Shown here piece after piece: positions 8,533 to 18,355 of a DNA stretch of 64,000 nucleotides. The DNA comes from Citrifermentans bremense R1 (GTDB taxonomy: Bacteria; Desulfobacterota; Desulfuromonadia; Geobacterales; Geobacteraceae), in assembly GCF_000426865.1 (NCBI RefSeq), contig NZ_AUGE01000005.1, positions 310,001 through 374,000 of the forward strand. Direction: 5' to 3'. The position numbers were made by a program, and so were the translations under genes. The first letter of the stretch is position 1. Each line of letters opens with the position of its first letter. The notes beneath the pieces are model-generated. The model did not search any database and was not told the DNA's origin. It saw only the letters and a list, made by a program, of their open reading frames with translations.

Positions 8533-9033
8533 ATGCCTACGAAAGAGAACCTTGCCGAGGCGTTCGCAGGGGAAAGCCAGGCCAACCGCAAATATCTGGC
8601 CTTTGCCAAAAAGGCGGAGGCCGACGGCCTGCCGCAGGTGGCAAAGCTGTTCCGCGCCGCGGCGCACGCCGAGACGGTGCACGCCCACGCCCACCTGCGC
8701 GCCATGGGGGGGATCAGGAGCACGGCCGACAACCTCAAGGAGGCCGTAGAGGGGGAAGGGTTCGAATTCCAGAAGATGTATCCCCCGTTCCTGGAGCAGG
8801 CGAAGGCGGAGGGGGACCGCTCCGCGGAAAACTCCTTCAAGTTCGCCCTGGCAGTGGAGGAGGTGCACCACGGCCTGTACCAGCAAGCGCTCGCCGCGGT
8901 CGAGGGGGGAAAGGATCTGGCCGACCGCCCCATCTACGTCTGCGAGGTGTGCGGCAACACCGTCTACGACGCCGCGCCGGAGAAATGCGAGGTCTGCCTG
9001 GTGCCGAAGGAGCGCTTCACGCTGATCGGCTAA
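8533..9033 (+). CDS. rbr: Rubrerythrin
   Basis: A peroxide-scavenging non-heme iron protein of anaerobes (166 aa, cytoplasmic). The N-terminal ferritin-like four-helix bundle supplies diiron ligands (AGESQANRKY, AAAHAETVHAHAH and the later AVEEVHHGLY). The C-terminal rubredoxin-like knuckles are CEVCG and CEVC (about residues 139-157). It would reduce hydrogen peroxide with electrons from rubredoxin or an NADH-dependent donor. A strong promoter and ribosome site precede it; a repeated hairpin follows and may end transcription. Confidence 0.95.
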   Translation: MPTKENLAEAFAGESQANRKYLAFAKKAEADGLPQVAKLFRAAAHAETVHAHAHLRAMGGIRSTADNLKEAVEGEGFEFQKMYPPFLEQAKAEGDRSAENSFKFALAVEEVHHGLYQQALAAVEGGKDLADRPIYVCEVCGNTVYDAAPEKCEVCLVPKERFTLIG

Positions 9034-9038
9034 AACTA

Positions 9039-9080
9039 GGGGACAGGCTACTTTTTCGTTGGAAAAAGTAGCCTGTCCCC
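9039..9080. repeat. GGGGACAGGCTAC palindrome, copy A
   Basis: An 18-bp perfect stem (GGGGACAGGCTACTTTTT and its complement) with a 6-base loop lies between convergent rubrerythrin and hydrolase genes. The run of T next to the stem on both strands could make it a bidirectional terminator. Nearly identical copies are at 44076-44117 and, degenerate, at 20298-20338. Confidence 0.85.
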
Positions 9081-9097
9081 TTTTCTGCCCCCTTTTC

Positions 9098-9835
9098 CTA
9101 GGGGTTCCTGATCGCCACTTTCCCCCCTGCAGCCCAGTCGTTGTGCCCCCCCTCGATCTCACGCAAGAGCGCGCCCGGCTTGCTGTCCGCCAGGGCCTTG
9201 GCGAACCTGGCCGGGATCACCTCGTCCTCGCGCATCCCGAAGATCTCCACCCTTCCCCCATACCCCCGCAGTGATTTGACGTTGTCCCAGTCGTCGGATA
9301 GAAGCAGGCGCACCGGCAGAAACGGGTAGTGGTAAGCGGCGACCCGGTGCAGCTGATCGAACGGCGCCACCAGCACGATCTTGTCCGGAGGCGGATCTTC
9401 GCCGGCAAGGACCGAGGCCGGCCCGCTCCCCAGCGACTCCCCCAGGACACAGACCGGCGTGCGCGGGAACCTCTCCCTGAGCAGACGGTAAGCCTGCCCG
9501 GCCGCGGCATCCAGACTGGCACGGGACGGTTCCCCCGGCCGCTGGCCGTAGCCTGGGTATTCGAGGATGAAGACGGAATCCTTGGGCGAAAAGGAAGGGA
9601 GGGCGTAGGCACGGTCGCTCGCCTGGCCGCCGTTTCCGTGCAGCATGAGCCAGACGTTTAGTGGCGCGGGGACCTCGCGGGCAAACCCGAGCAGCTCCTG
9701 GCGGTGACGCCACTCGGAGAGGCCGTTGTTGCCGCTTTCATGGGTGGGGAAAAAGAGCAGCCGCCGCTGCCAGGTAGCCGCGACGAGTATCAGGGCCAAA
9801 AGGGCGACCAGCAGCAACACCGCTATGCGTAGCAT
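9098..9835 (-). CDS. Membrane-anchored alpha/beta hydrolase
   Basis: A 245-aa alpha/beta hydrolase with one N-terminal transmembrane anchor (MLRIAVLLLVALLALILVA) when started at ATG 9835. The nucleophile elbow is GESLGSG; the later DEV (in FGMREDEVIP) and the His of EGGHNDW complete a likely Ser-Asp-His triad. It resembles the ABHD13/YfhR-type family with the catalytic domain outside the membrane. The substrate is unknown. The gene starts 7 bases after the histidine kinase stop and is likely translated from the same transcript. A start at 9919 would overlap the kinase and bury the anchor. Confidence 0.8.
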   Translation of the reverse strand: MLRIAVLLLVALLALILVAATWQRRLLFFPTHESGNNGLSEWRHRQELLGFAREVPAPLNVWLMLHGNGGQASDRAYALPSFSPKDSVFILEYPGYGQRPGEPSRASLDAAAGQAYRLLRERFPRTPVCVLGESLGSGPASVLAGEDPPPDKIVLVAPFDQLHRVAAYHYPFLPVRLLLSDDWDNVKSLRGYGGRVEIFGMREDEVIPARFAKALADSKPGALLREIEGGHNDWAAGGKVAIRNP

Positions 9836-9842
9836 CCGTCTG

Positions 9843-11579
9843 TCAGGAGAGGGTGAAGTAGATGGTGGCCCCGGCATCGACCTCCCCCTGCGCCCAGACA
9901 GTTCCGCCATGACGCTCAACGATCCGCTTCACGGTGGCGAGGCCGATCCCGGTCCCCTCGAACTCCGAGCCGTGCAGGCGCTGGAAGGCCCCGAACAGCT
10001 TGTCCTGGTAGGCCATGTCGAACCCCACCCCGTTGTCGCGGACAAAGAACGCTTTTTGCTCCCCCCAGTTCGATTTGCCGACTTCGATACGGGCGCATCC
10101 CCTGTCCCGGGAATATTTCCAGGCGTTGTCGAGCAGGTTCTCCAAAAGCTGCCTCAAAAGCACCCGGTCCCCATGCGCCTGTAGGCCAGGCTCGATCACC
10201 AGCTCGGCCTGGCGCGCCGGGTCGCTCTCCAGCAGTTCGCGCCCGATGCCGCGGGCAAGCTCGCTCAGGCTGACAGGGACCTTATTCAATTCCAACCTGC
10301 CGATCCGGGAGAGCTCCAGCAAGTCGTCGATCAGGTCCCCCATGATCCGGCTGGAATTCCGGATGCGGTCCATGTACCTTTTCGCCTCCGCCGACAGTTC
10401 GGCGCCGAATTCCTCCTCGATGATCGCCGTGTAACAGTTTATGTGGCGCAGCGGACCGCGCAGGTCGTGGGACACCGAATAGCTGAAGCTCTCCTGCTCC
10501 CGCATGGCGGTCTCCAATCGTGCGGTCCGCTCGACCACGCGCAGCTCCAGTTCCTCGTTCAGCATCCTGAGTTCCTGCGCCATGCGGCGCCTGTCGGTGA
10601 CGTCCCTGGAGATCCCGAAGACGCCTATCAGATTACCCTTGCCGTCCTGCAGCGGGCCCTTGATCGCCTCGAAGATCCTCTCTTCCCCTTCGGAGGTGAG
10701 GGTATGCAGCTCGAGGGTCTGGGGCTCGCGCGTATCCAGGACGAGCCGGTCCTTCGCCATCGCATTGCGCGCCACGTCAGGAACGAAAACGGTGAGATCG
10801 TCGTGTCCCAGGGCCGCGCCCGCGCTTACCCCGGTCATGACCTCGGCCGCACGGTTGAAGAGGAGGTACTGCCCCTGCAGGTTCTTCACGAAAACCGCGT
10901 CCGTGGTCCCATCGACCACCGCGTGCAGCAGCTCGCGATCTTGCAGCATCGAGCTCTCGACGCAGGCCCGGTCGTCCATGGTCTGGCGCAGCTCCTGGTT
11001 CAGCGCCAGAAGTCGCTGCTGCTCGCGGTCGTGCTGCTCCAAAAGCACCCACAACATCATGGAACAGCAAAACACGCTCATGACCAGCCCGACGGCCAGA
11101 TCAGCAGTCCTTTCATATGCGGCTCCGTAGTAGGCGACGGAGCCCGGGAAAGCGATCTCCGCCGCCAAAAGGGCCAGCGCGTCGGCAACGGCAAGGACAA
11201 GGAGCAACCAGCGCGTCTTCCCCCGGTAAAAGATGGGGGCGTAGAGGAAGAGGCAGTAAAAGAAGTAGCCAGAGCTCCCGCTGGTGCCGCCGCTTGGGAA
11301 CCAGACCAGGTTCAGCAGGAAAAGCAGCAGGAAGAAGAAGGTCTTAAGGTGATGCTTGCCGAGGCAGGCCCGGCGGAAAAGCCAGAGCGTGCCAAGGCCA
11401 AAGCAGATGACGGCGGCGTTTATCTCGGCGGGGCGGTGATGCAGGTAGTTGGTAGGGACGATGACCAGAAAGGAGGTGGCGGTCGCAAGCAGACAGAGCA
11501 GCCGGAAGAGGGGCATTTCCATGCCCGGGTCGTCCATCCTCCAGATACAGCTTTTGAGCCTAACAGCCAGAGAATCCAT
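9843..11579 (-). CDS. Membrane PAS sensor histidine kinase
   Basis: A 578-aa sensor kinase. Order: about six hydrophobic helices (residues 25-180), a PAS domain (about 210-325, with a PAC-like GVFGISRDVTDRRR), a short coiled coil, HisKA (phospho-accepting His in SYSVSHDLRGPLRH, about 370) and HATPase_c with N box LLDNAWKYS, G1 DNGVGFD and G2 GTGIGLATVKRIV. No response regulator is adjacent, so it is an orphan that presumably signals to an unlinked partner. The ligand is unknown. The ATG 11579 is the longest option; ATG codons within the first 20 residues are alternatives. Confidence 0.85.
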   Translation of the reverse strand: MDSLAVRLKSCIWRMDDPGMEMPLFRLLCLLATATSFLVIVPTNYLHHRPAEINAAVICFGLGTLWLFRRACLGKHHLKTFFFLLLFLLNLVWFPSGGTSGSSGYFFYCLFLYAPIFYRGKTRWLLLVLAVADALALLAAEIAFPGSVAYYGAAYERTADLAVGLVMSVFCCSMMLWVLLEQHDREQQRLLALNQELRQTMDDRACVESSMLQDRELLHAVVDGTTDAVFVKNLQGQYLLFNRAAEVMTGVSAGAALGHDDLTVFVPDVARNAMAKDRLVLDTREPQTLELHTLTSEGEERIFEAIKGPLQDGKGNLIGVFGISRDVTDRRRMAQELRMLNEELELRVVERTARLETAMREQESFSYSVSHDLRGPLRHINCYTAIIEEEFGAELSAEAKRYMDRIRNSSRIMGDLIDDLLELSRIGRLELNKVPVSLSELARGIGRELLESDPARQAELVIEPGLQAHGDRVLLRQLLENLLDNAWKYSRDRGCARIEVGKSNWGEQKAFFVRDNGVGFDMAYQDKLFGAFQRLHGSEFEGTGIGLATVKRIVERHGGTVWAQGEVDAGATIYFTLS

Positions 11580-11708
11580 GGTGGTCGGTGCGGCCTCACT
11601 CGAGCGGAACAGGGTCGAGGAACTTCTGAAGGCGACACCTTAGCACATGAACGCTTCTTTACAAAGAAAATTTTTTAATGGGGCCAGCCTCAACAAAAAA
11701 GGGACACG

Positions 11709-12602
11709 CTAGCGCAGGGTGACCAGGTTCCGGCCGCCGGCCTTGCTCCGATACATCTGCGCGTCCGCCCTGCCGATGATGCTTTCGGCGTTATCCCCCG
11801 TCTCGGCTATGGTCCCGCCGATGGAGAGGGTGACGCCGACCCTTTGGCCGTCCTCCATCAGGAAGGAACCGGCGACCGCGCTTCTGATCCGTTCAGCTAT
11901 GGAGGCGAGCGCAGGGAGCCTCGTGGCGGGAAGAATGGCCACGAACTCCTCCCCCCCCCAGCGCGCCACGGTATCCACTTTCCTGAACGTGTTGGATATG
12001 GTCTTGCCTAACATGCGCAACACCTCGTCGCCGGTCTTATGCCCGTAGCGGTCGTTGACGCTTTTGAAATGGTCGACATCCATGAAGAGCACGCCGAAGG
12101 GCCTGCGGTGCGTCTGCCAGTCGTGCAGCCTCGACTCCAGCGACATGTCCGCCAGCCTTCGGTTCCCCACCCCGGTAAGCGGATCGACCAGCACGTCCTG
12201 CTTCAGCTGCTCCAGCGCGGCGAGGATCTGCACCGAGTTGGAGTTGTCGGTGAATATTTCGACGGCGCCGACTATGGCCCCCTCTTCGTTTCTCACCGGA
12301 GAGGTGCGCACCTGCACCGGGAGGCGGTAGCCGTGCTTGTGGTGCACCAGCACGTTGGCCTCCCGTACCTTGCCGTCTGCAATGGTCGCCGCGAGGGGGC
12401 ACTTCACCTCGCATTCGTAGCCGTCGACCTCGACACGGCGCAGGATGGAGTCGTGGCAGTTGGAGCCGAGCACTTCCTCAGCGCTGTACCCTGTTATCCT
12501 CTGGGCGGCACTGTTCCAAAAGGAGATGCGCCGGTCCAGATCGACGCAGTAAAGGCCGTCGAACAGGCTGTTCAGCAACTTGTCTGAAGACATCCCTAGC
12601 AT
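11709..12602 (-). CDS. PAS-GGDEF diguanylate cyclase
   Basis: A 297-aa soluble protein: PAS (about residues 5-125, starting DKLLNSLFDGLYCVDLDRR) then GGDEF (about 140-297). The active-site motif is GGEEF in ARWGGEEFVAIL, so c-di-GMP synthesis is likely. RxxD (RKVD) lies five residues before it, matching the inhibitory I-site. The PAS carries CHDSILRR and CEVKCP segments seen in PAS domains beside GGDEF proteins. AGGAG 8 bases before ATG 12602 supports the start. No EAL domain is present. Confidence 0.9.
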   Translation of the reverse strand: MLGMSSDKLLNSLFDGLYCVDLDRRISFWNSAAQRITGYSAEEVLGSNCHDSILRRVEVDGYECEVKCPLAATIADGKVREANVLVHHKHGYRLPVQVRTSPVRNEEGAIVGAVEIFTDNSNSVQILAALEQLKQDVLVDPLTGVGNRRLADMSLESRLHDWQTHRRPFGVLFMDVDHFKSVNDRYGHKTGDEVLRMLGKTISNTFRKVDTVARWGGEEFVAILPATRLPALASIAERIRSAVAGSFLMEDGQRVGVTLSIGGTIAETGDNAESIIGRADAQMYRSKAGGRNLVTLR

Positions 12603-12738
12603 AAGCCACGCTCCTTGAACAGGCGTTTACTCACAGCGCCTGGATATTGTCTGCTCCATGACAATAATTATCGGTGCTTATGCAAGTTACTTTAACGCTT
12701 TTATCTGTGAGAATGCTGCGGCGAGACTTTACTGCTTG

Positions 12739-13632
12739 TTATTGCTCGGGAGGAGATGGAGAAGAACCCGCCGGGGAGGATGCCGCTGACGGCGAAGATG
12801 CATCGCTTTGCTTAAACGACCGGCTGCGCCGCCCGTCCACCTTCAGATGCACGTACCAATAGGCAAAGGCCACGAAGAGCACGCCGCCCAGGATGTTTCC
12901 CAAGGTAACCGGGAGCAGGTTGTCGCGGAAACAGGCGGTCCAGGTGAGCCCCGGCACCTCACGCCCCTGGGCTCTCGCCAGGAGCACACCGGTCGGTATG
13001 AAGTACATGTTGGCGATGGAGTGTTCGAAGCCGCTGGCCACAAAGGCCATGATGGGGAGGTAGCAGGCCAAAAGCTTCCCGGTGACGTCCCGGGCCGCGG
13101 TGGCCATGAAGACGGCGAGGCAGACCAGCCAGTTGCAGAGCATCCCCCGCACCAGGGCCACGGAGAAAGGGAGCTGGCACTTGGCAGCGGCGATCCGGAT
13201 GGCATGATCGGCCACCCCGGGGGCGGCCCAGAGCTGCGAGGCGAACATCATTGCGGCGAAAAAGAGCGATCCCGCCAGGTTCCCGAGGATCACGATGCCC
13301 CAGTTCTCCAGCAGGTGCGCCCAGGTGATCTCCCCGTGAAGGGCCGAGCTCGCCAGCATGCTGTTCCCCGTGAAGAGCTCCGCGCCGCAGATCACCACCA
13401 GCATGAGCCCGAGGGAGAAAACGCTGCCGCCGAGAAAGGCAGCCACCCCCTTGCCGGCCGTCTGCGCCGCGTCGTGGGTCACCACGGTGGCGAGTTCGGC
13501 GCCGAATCCGATGTAGAACCCGGCCAGAAGGCTCAGCACGAAGGTGCGCAGCCGCGACTGGGTCAGCACCCTTTTGCCGTTCTCAACGATCGCCTTTACG
13601 GTCTCTGCTGGGGTCAGGTACTGCTTTTCCAT
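12739..13632 (-). CDS. Formate/nitrite transporter family channel
   Basis: A 297-aa membrane protein of the FocA/NirC (FNT) family, pentameric channels for small monovalent anions. Six helices are visible. Family features are GFYIGFGAELATVV, GAELFTGNSML and the second-repeat LVCLAVFMATAARD. The C-terminal tail is long and rich in Ser and Pro. The substrate (formate, nitrite, acetate or lactate) cannot be assigned. It follows a small membrane protein gene by 16 bases, likely in one operon. Confidence 0.88.
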   Translation of the reverse strand: MEKQYLTPAETVKAIVENGKRVLTQSRLRTFVLSLLAGFYIGFGAELATVVTHDAAQTAGKGVAAFLGGSVFSLGLMLVVICGAELFTGNSMLASSALHGEITWAHLLENWGIVILGNLAGSLFFAAMMFASQLWAAPGVADHAIRIAAAKCQLPFSVALVRGMLCNWLVCLAVFMATAARDVTGKLLACYLPIMAFVASGFEHSIANMYFIPTGVLLARAQGREVPGLTWTACFRDNLLPVTLGNILGGVLFVAFAYWYVHLKVDGRRSRSFKQSDASSPSAASSPAGSSPSPPEQ

Positions 13633-13648
13633 TGAGGCTCCCGGCGGG

Positions 13649-13951
13649 TCAGCGCCCCCTTCGGTTCATCATCTTGCGGACGATGAAGAGTTGTGCCGCG
13701 ACATCGACGGCGAGGACGGCTGTGGTGAAGTAGAGAAGCCACCATCTCTGTCCGAAGAAGGCCAGGCAGTCGAAGAACATATAAAGTGCGACCACCCAGG
13801 CCAGAAGCCTGCGCACGCCGCGCACCGCCTCCTCGCCGGCCTGCTCTCCCCCGCCGGCCAAAAGGGTGATCGAGGGAGCGGCATGGTAGCCGACGGTGGC
13901 GTCTAAGAAAATGAGGAAGATGTTGGCGACGAAGATGTAGGTGAAGATCAT
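13649..13951 (-). CDS. Small conserved membrane protein upstream of the FNT channel
   Basis: A 100-aa protein with about three hydrophobic segments (residues 2-18, 48-66, 70-90) and a basic C-terminus (RKMMNRRGR). I do not recognise the family. Its stop is 16 bases before the FNT channel start, so the two are probably co-expressed. A role as a partner or assembly factor of the channel is only a guess from position. Confidence 0.6.
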   Translation of the reverse strand: MIFTYIFVANIFLIFLDATVGYHAAPSITLLAGGGEQAGEEAVRGVRRLLAWVVALYMFFDCLAFFGQRWWLLYFTTAVLAVDVAAQLFIVRKMMNRRGR

Positions 13952-14040
13952 CCTTCAGGCTCCTGTTGCTCCAGTGCGGAATCTAAAGGAAATGGCCGCG
14001 GGAATCAAGGAGAATGGTCGTCCCCCCTTCCCGATACGAC

Positions 14041-14070
14041 AGCGGGCGGAAGGTTTCCCTCCCGCCCGCT
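14041..14070 (-). terminator. Hairpin after the frameshifted binding-protein gene
   Basis: A 13-bp stem AGCGGGCGGAAGG / CCTCCCGCCCGCT with one mismatch. It lies 25 bases beyond the stop at 14095, the stop reached only if the frameshift is bridged. This supports 14095 as the original gene end. The T-tract is poor. Confidence 0.6.
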
Positions 14071-14094
14071 GCCAAACGCGTCGTAACCATGCGG

Positions 14095-14891
14095 CTAGAA
14101 CTTAACCGGGTTTGCCTTTTCCTGCCTGATTATCGCCTGCCCTTCCGCGGAGCGGACGAACTGGATGAACCTCAGGTCCGCCGGGGAGGGGTTCTTGTTG
14201 AGCACGAACTGGTAGTGGTGCTGGATCGGGCCGGTGATGGAGGAGGTGATGTCCTTGCCGTCCAGCTTCAGCGCGACGAATTTACCGCGGCGTCGGCATA
14301 GTTCACGGCGTCGACCATGCCGATGGCGTCAGGGGTGCCGGCGAGGGAGGTCATCATGTCCTTGGCGCGGAACTTCGACTGCACCGTCGCGGGCTCCTCG
14401 ACCTTGGCGAAGCCGGGAACCTGCTGGCGCATCACGATCTTGGTCGAATCCTTCTCCGGCCGGGTCAGGACCACGATCTTGGCGTCCTTGCCGCCGACCT
14501 GCTTCCAGTTGGTGGTCTTGCCTGAATAAATGTCGCAGATCTCGTGGCTGGTGAGGTTGCGCACGGGGACGGAGGGGTGCACTGCGAAAAAGGCCGCCAC
14601 CGTAGCGATTTCATACGGCTTCACCTGAAGCCTTCTCTCTTCCTCCCCCAGCCTGCGCGCCGAGGTGGCGATGTCGATGTACCCCTCGCTCACTGCCTCG
14701 ACGCCATTTTTCTGCCCCAGCGATTTCGGGTTCACTTCCACCGCGTCGCCCGGGTGCTTCTTCATGTATCCCTTTCCCAGTGCGGTCGCCAGCGGGAGCA
14801 TCTGGCCGGAACCTGCGATCTTGATGGTATCCGCGTTGGCGTTGAGGAAGGAGCAAAGGACGACGGCTACGGCCAGCAAGATACGTTTCAT
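14095..14891 (-). pseudogene. PstS-type periplasmic substrate-binding protein, frame broken near 14286
   Basis: The gene starts at ATG 14891 with a signal peptide (MKRILLAVAVVLCSFLNANA) followed by a PBP-like (phosphate ABC type) fold: IKIAGSGQMLPLATALGK, IDIATSARRLGEEE, the HEICDIYSGKTTNWKQVGG motif and TPDAIGMVDAVNYADA. In this frame it stops at 14268 after 207 residues (VNSSR). A -1 shift near 14286-14288 restores the C-terminal lobe, GKFVALKLDGKDI through QHHYQFVLNKNP to RQEKANPVKF, stopping at 14095. The bridged product is about 265 aa, the usual family length. This is one missing base, real or a sequencing error; programmed slippage is less likely because no slippery heptamer is seen. 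Confidence 0.8.
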
Positions 14892-14970
14892 GGATGCTTT
14901 TTCTCCTTTCGATGCGGCCTTCCGGGAGTTCCCCGGAGGTAGTGGAATCTGACGCGCCTTAAAAAGAAAA

Positions 14971-14998
14971 AGGGGCGAGAGGTTACCCTCCCGCCCCT
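14971..14998 (-). terminator. Terminator of the frd operon
   Basis: A stem of about 12 bp (AGGGGCGGGAGG on the minus strand with one wobble pair) is followed by CTTTTTCTTTTT, about 30 bases after the frdB stop. Confidence 0.88.
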
Positions 14999-15026
14999 GC
15001 TTTTATTTATCGGCGATTATGCCCGA

Positions 15027-15766
<740 letters not shown>

Positions 15767-15767
<1 letters not shown>

Positions 15768-17680
15768 TATTTATAACTCCTTACCGCCAGATGTACGTTC
15801 TCGAACGCCAACGGCTCCTTGTGCAGTTCGGGCTCCTTGTCGACACCTTTGAACTCCCAGGCCCCGACGTAGCAGTAGTTCTCGTCGTCGCGCTTCGCCT
15901 CGCCGTCGGGCATCTGGTGCTCGACGCGGAAGTGGCCGCCGCAGGACTCGTTCCTGTGGAGAGCGTCCTTCGCCATCAGTTCGCCGAACTCGAGGAAGTC
16001 CGCCACGCGGCCGGCGTTCTCCAGCTGCTGGTTCAGTTCCTCGCCCTTGCCGGTGACCTTGACGTTCTTCCAGAACTCCTCGCGCAGGACCGGGATCTTC
16101 TTGATGGCGTCCTTGAGGGTCTCCTCGCTTCTCGCCATGCCGACGTTTTCCCACATGATCTTGCCCAGTTCGCGGTGGAACTCGGAAACGGTCTTCTTGC
16201 CGTTCACGTTGAGCAGGCGGTTGTTGTAGCTCTTCACGTCCTCGATCGACTTCTTGCACTCCGGGTGATCCGCCTTGACGGCGCCCGGCTTGGTCTTGGC
16301 GAGGTAGTTGGCGATGGTGTAGGGGATGACGAAGTAACCGTCGGCCAGGCCCTGCATCAGCGCCGAGGCGCCCAGGCGGTTAGCGCCGTGGACCGAGAAG
16401 TTCGCCTCGCCCAAAACGAACAGGCCGGGGACGTTGCTCTCGCAGTTGTAGTCGACCCAGAGGCCGCCCATGGAGTAGTGCGGTGCCGGGTACATGCGCA
16501 TCGGCTGCTTGTACGCGTTCTCGTCGGTGATCTTCTCGTACATCTCGAAGAGGTTGCCGTAGCGCTCGCGGATGGTGTCCTCGCCGACGCGCTGGATCGC
16601 AGCGGAGAAGTCCAGGTTCACGCCGCGGCCGCCGGGGCCGACGCCGCGCCCGTCGTCGCACTGCTCTTTCGCGGCGCGCGAGGCGATGTCGCGGGGAGCG
16701 AGGTTGCCGAAGGAGGGGTACTTCCTCTCCAGGTAGTAGTCGCGCTCGTCTTCCGGGATCTCGTTGGGGTGACGGTTGTCCCCCTTCTTCTTGGGAGCCC
16801 AGCAGCGGCCGTCGTTTCTGAGCGACTCGGACATGAGGGTCAGCTTGGACTGGTGGTCGCCGGACTGCGGGATGCAGGTCGGGTGGATCTGCGTGTAGCA
16901 GGGGTTGGCGAAGAAGGCGCCTTTTTTGTGAGCGCGCCAGTTGGCGGTGACGGAGCACCCCATCGCGTTGGTGGAGAGGTAGAACACGTTCACGTAGCCG
17001 CCGGTGGCGAGGACGACCGCGTCACCCACGTGGGTGCGGATCTCGCCGGTGATCAGGTCGCGTACGGTGATCCCTTTGGCTTCGCCGTCGACGACGACAA
17101 GATCCAGCATCTCGGTGCGGGCGAAGAGCTTCACGGTCCCAGCCTTCACCTGGCGGGAAAGTGCCGAGTAGGCGCCCAGAAGGAGCTGCTGGCCCGTTTG
17201 GCCGCGGGCGTAGAAGGTACGGGAAACCTGCGCGCCGCCGAAGGAGCGGTTATCCAGGTAGCCGGCGTAGTCGCGGGCGAAGGGGACACCCTGGGCCACG
17301 CACTGGTCGATGATGTTGTTGGACACCTGGGCCAGACGCCACACGTCCGCCTCGCGGGCGCGGAAGTCGCCGCCTTTGATGGTGTCGTAGAACAGGCGGT
17401 AGATGCTGTCGCCGTCGTTCGGGTAGTTTTTCGCGGCGTTGATGCCGCCCTGCGCTGCGATGGAGTGGGCGCGACGTGCGCTGTCCTGGTAGCAGAAGGC
17501 TTCGACGTTGTAGCCGAGCTCGCCCAAGGAAGCTGCGGCTGCGCCGCCGGCCAGGCCGGTGCCGACAACGAGGATCTTGTACTTACGCTTGTTTGCGGGG
17601 TTGACCAGCTTCAGGTCGAAGCGGTGCCGGTCCCACGAGGTCTGAATCGGTCCTTTCGGACATTTTCCGTCGAGTATCAC
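15767..17680 (-). CDS. frdA: Fumarate reductase/succinate dehydrogenase flavoprotein subunit
   Basis: The 637-aa catalytic subunit interconverting succinate and fumarate. The covalent-FAD His is in [16 protein letters not shown] (about residue 70). The dinucleotide-binding [17 protein letters not shown] is at about 40, the substrate-capping region has HPTCIP, and the C-terminal flavin segment is [17 protein letters not shown]. The sequence is of the Wolinella/Bacillus type that pairs with a single di-haem membrane subunit. The start is GTG 17680 behind a weak GGGGG site, 9 bases after frdC. Confidence 0.96.
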
Positions 17681-17689
17681 TTGAACCCC

Positions 17690-18355
17690 CTAAAGTTTCA
17701 ATAAGCCAGCTAAGATGACGGCAGGAATCGAGATGTATGCGAGCATGAGAATGGTCGAGATTACTTTCCCACCGGTAGCGAAGACGGGAATGGTTTTCTC
17801 GTTGTTCCACCCCATGGTCTGCAGGAAGCTCGGGATGCCGTGGGAGAGATGGAGGAACAACATCACCATGGCGGCCAGGTATACCAGCGAGATCAGCGCG
17901 TTGCCGAAGCTGGTGACCACCATCTTGAAGACGTCGGGGCGGTTGAGGGAGTCAAGCCCGATCACGATGTCGGGGGTCCCTTTGATGGTGAACTGGATCA
18001 GGTGATACACGATGAAGGTGGCCAGAAGCAGGCCGGTCCAGATCATGTTCTCGGAAGCGAAGCTCTTTTTGAGGTTCTTTTTCACTGCGTAGGCGCCGGG
18101 GTTGGCGGCCTTGTTCTCCAGTGTGAGCATGACGCCGTAGCAGATGTGGACTGCGACGGCGGCAAGCATGAAGAGGCGGAAGCCCCAGACCAAAGGCGGC
18201 AGGCTATGCAGGTGTTCCGCATAGGCGTTGATGCCGTTGGGTCCGAAGAATATGGTGGAGTTTCCGATCAGGTGGATGAGCACGAAGATGATCAGGAGCT
18301 GACCCGTGATGGACATCAGGATCTTTCTTCCCACAGAGCTAGTTAAGATTCGCAT
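17690..18355 (-). CDS. frdC: Fumarate reductase/succinate dehydrogenase cytochrome b subunit
   Basis: The 221-aa membrane anchor, type B, with five hydrophobic segments and several His in helices (FVLIHLIGNS, AVAVHICYGVML, VYHLIQF, LFLHLSHGIPSF) positioned to ligate two b haems. It exchanges electrons with menaquinone across the membrane. It is first in the frdCAB operon. AAAGGGA precedes ATG 18355. The 440-base upstream region contains a candidate operator. Confidence 0.93.
   Translation of the reverse strand: MRILTSSVGRKILMSITGQLLIIFVLIHLIGNSTIFFGPNGINAYAEHLHSLPPLVWGFRLFMLAAVAVHICYGVMLTLENKAANPGAYAVKKNLKKSFASENMIWTGLLLATFIVYHLIQFTIKGTPDIVIGLDSLNRPDVFKMVVTSFGNALISLVYLAAMVMLFLHLSHGIPSFLQTMGWNNEKTIPVFATGGKVISTILMLAYISIPAVILAGLLKL

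Noticed and set aside
14280-14292. Programmed -1 ribosomal frameshift in the binding protein
   Set aside because: No X-XXY-YYZ heptamer or clear downstream pseudoknot is visible, and the family does not use recoding.
14268-14891. Treating the 207-residue frame as the complete binding protein
   Set aside because: The family's C-terminal lobe is plainly encoded in the next frame down to 14095, so the short frame is a truncation.
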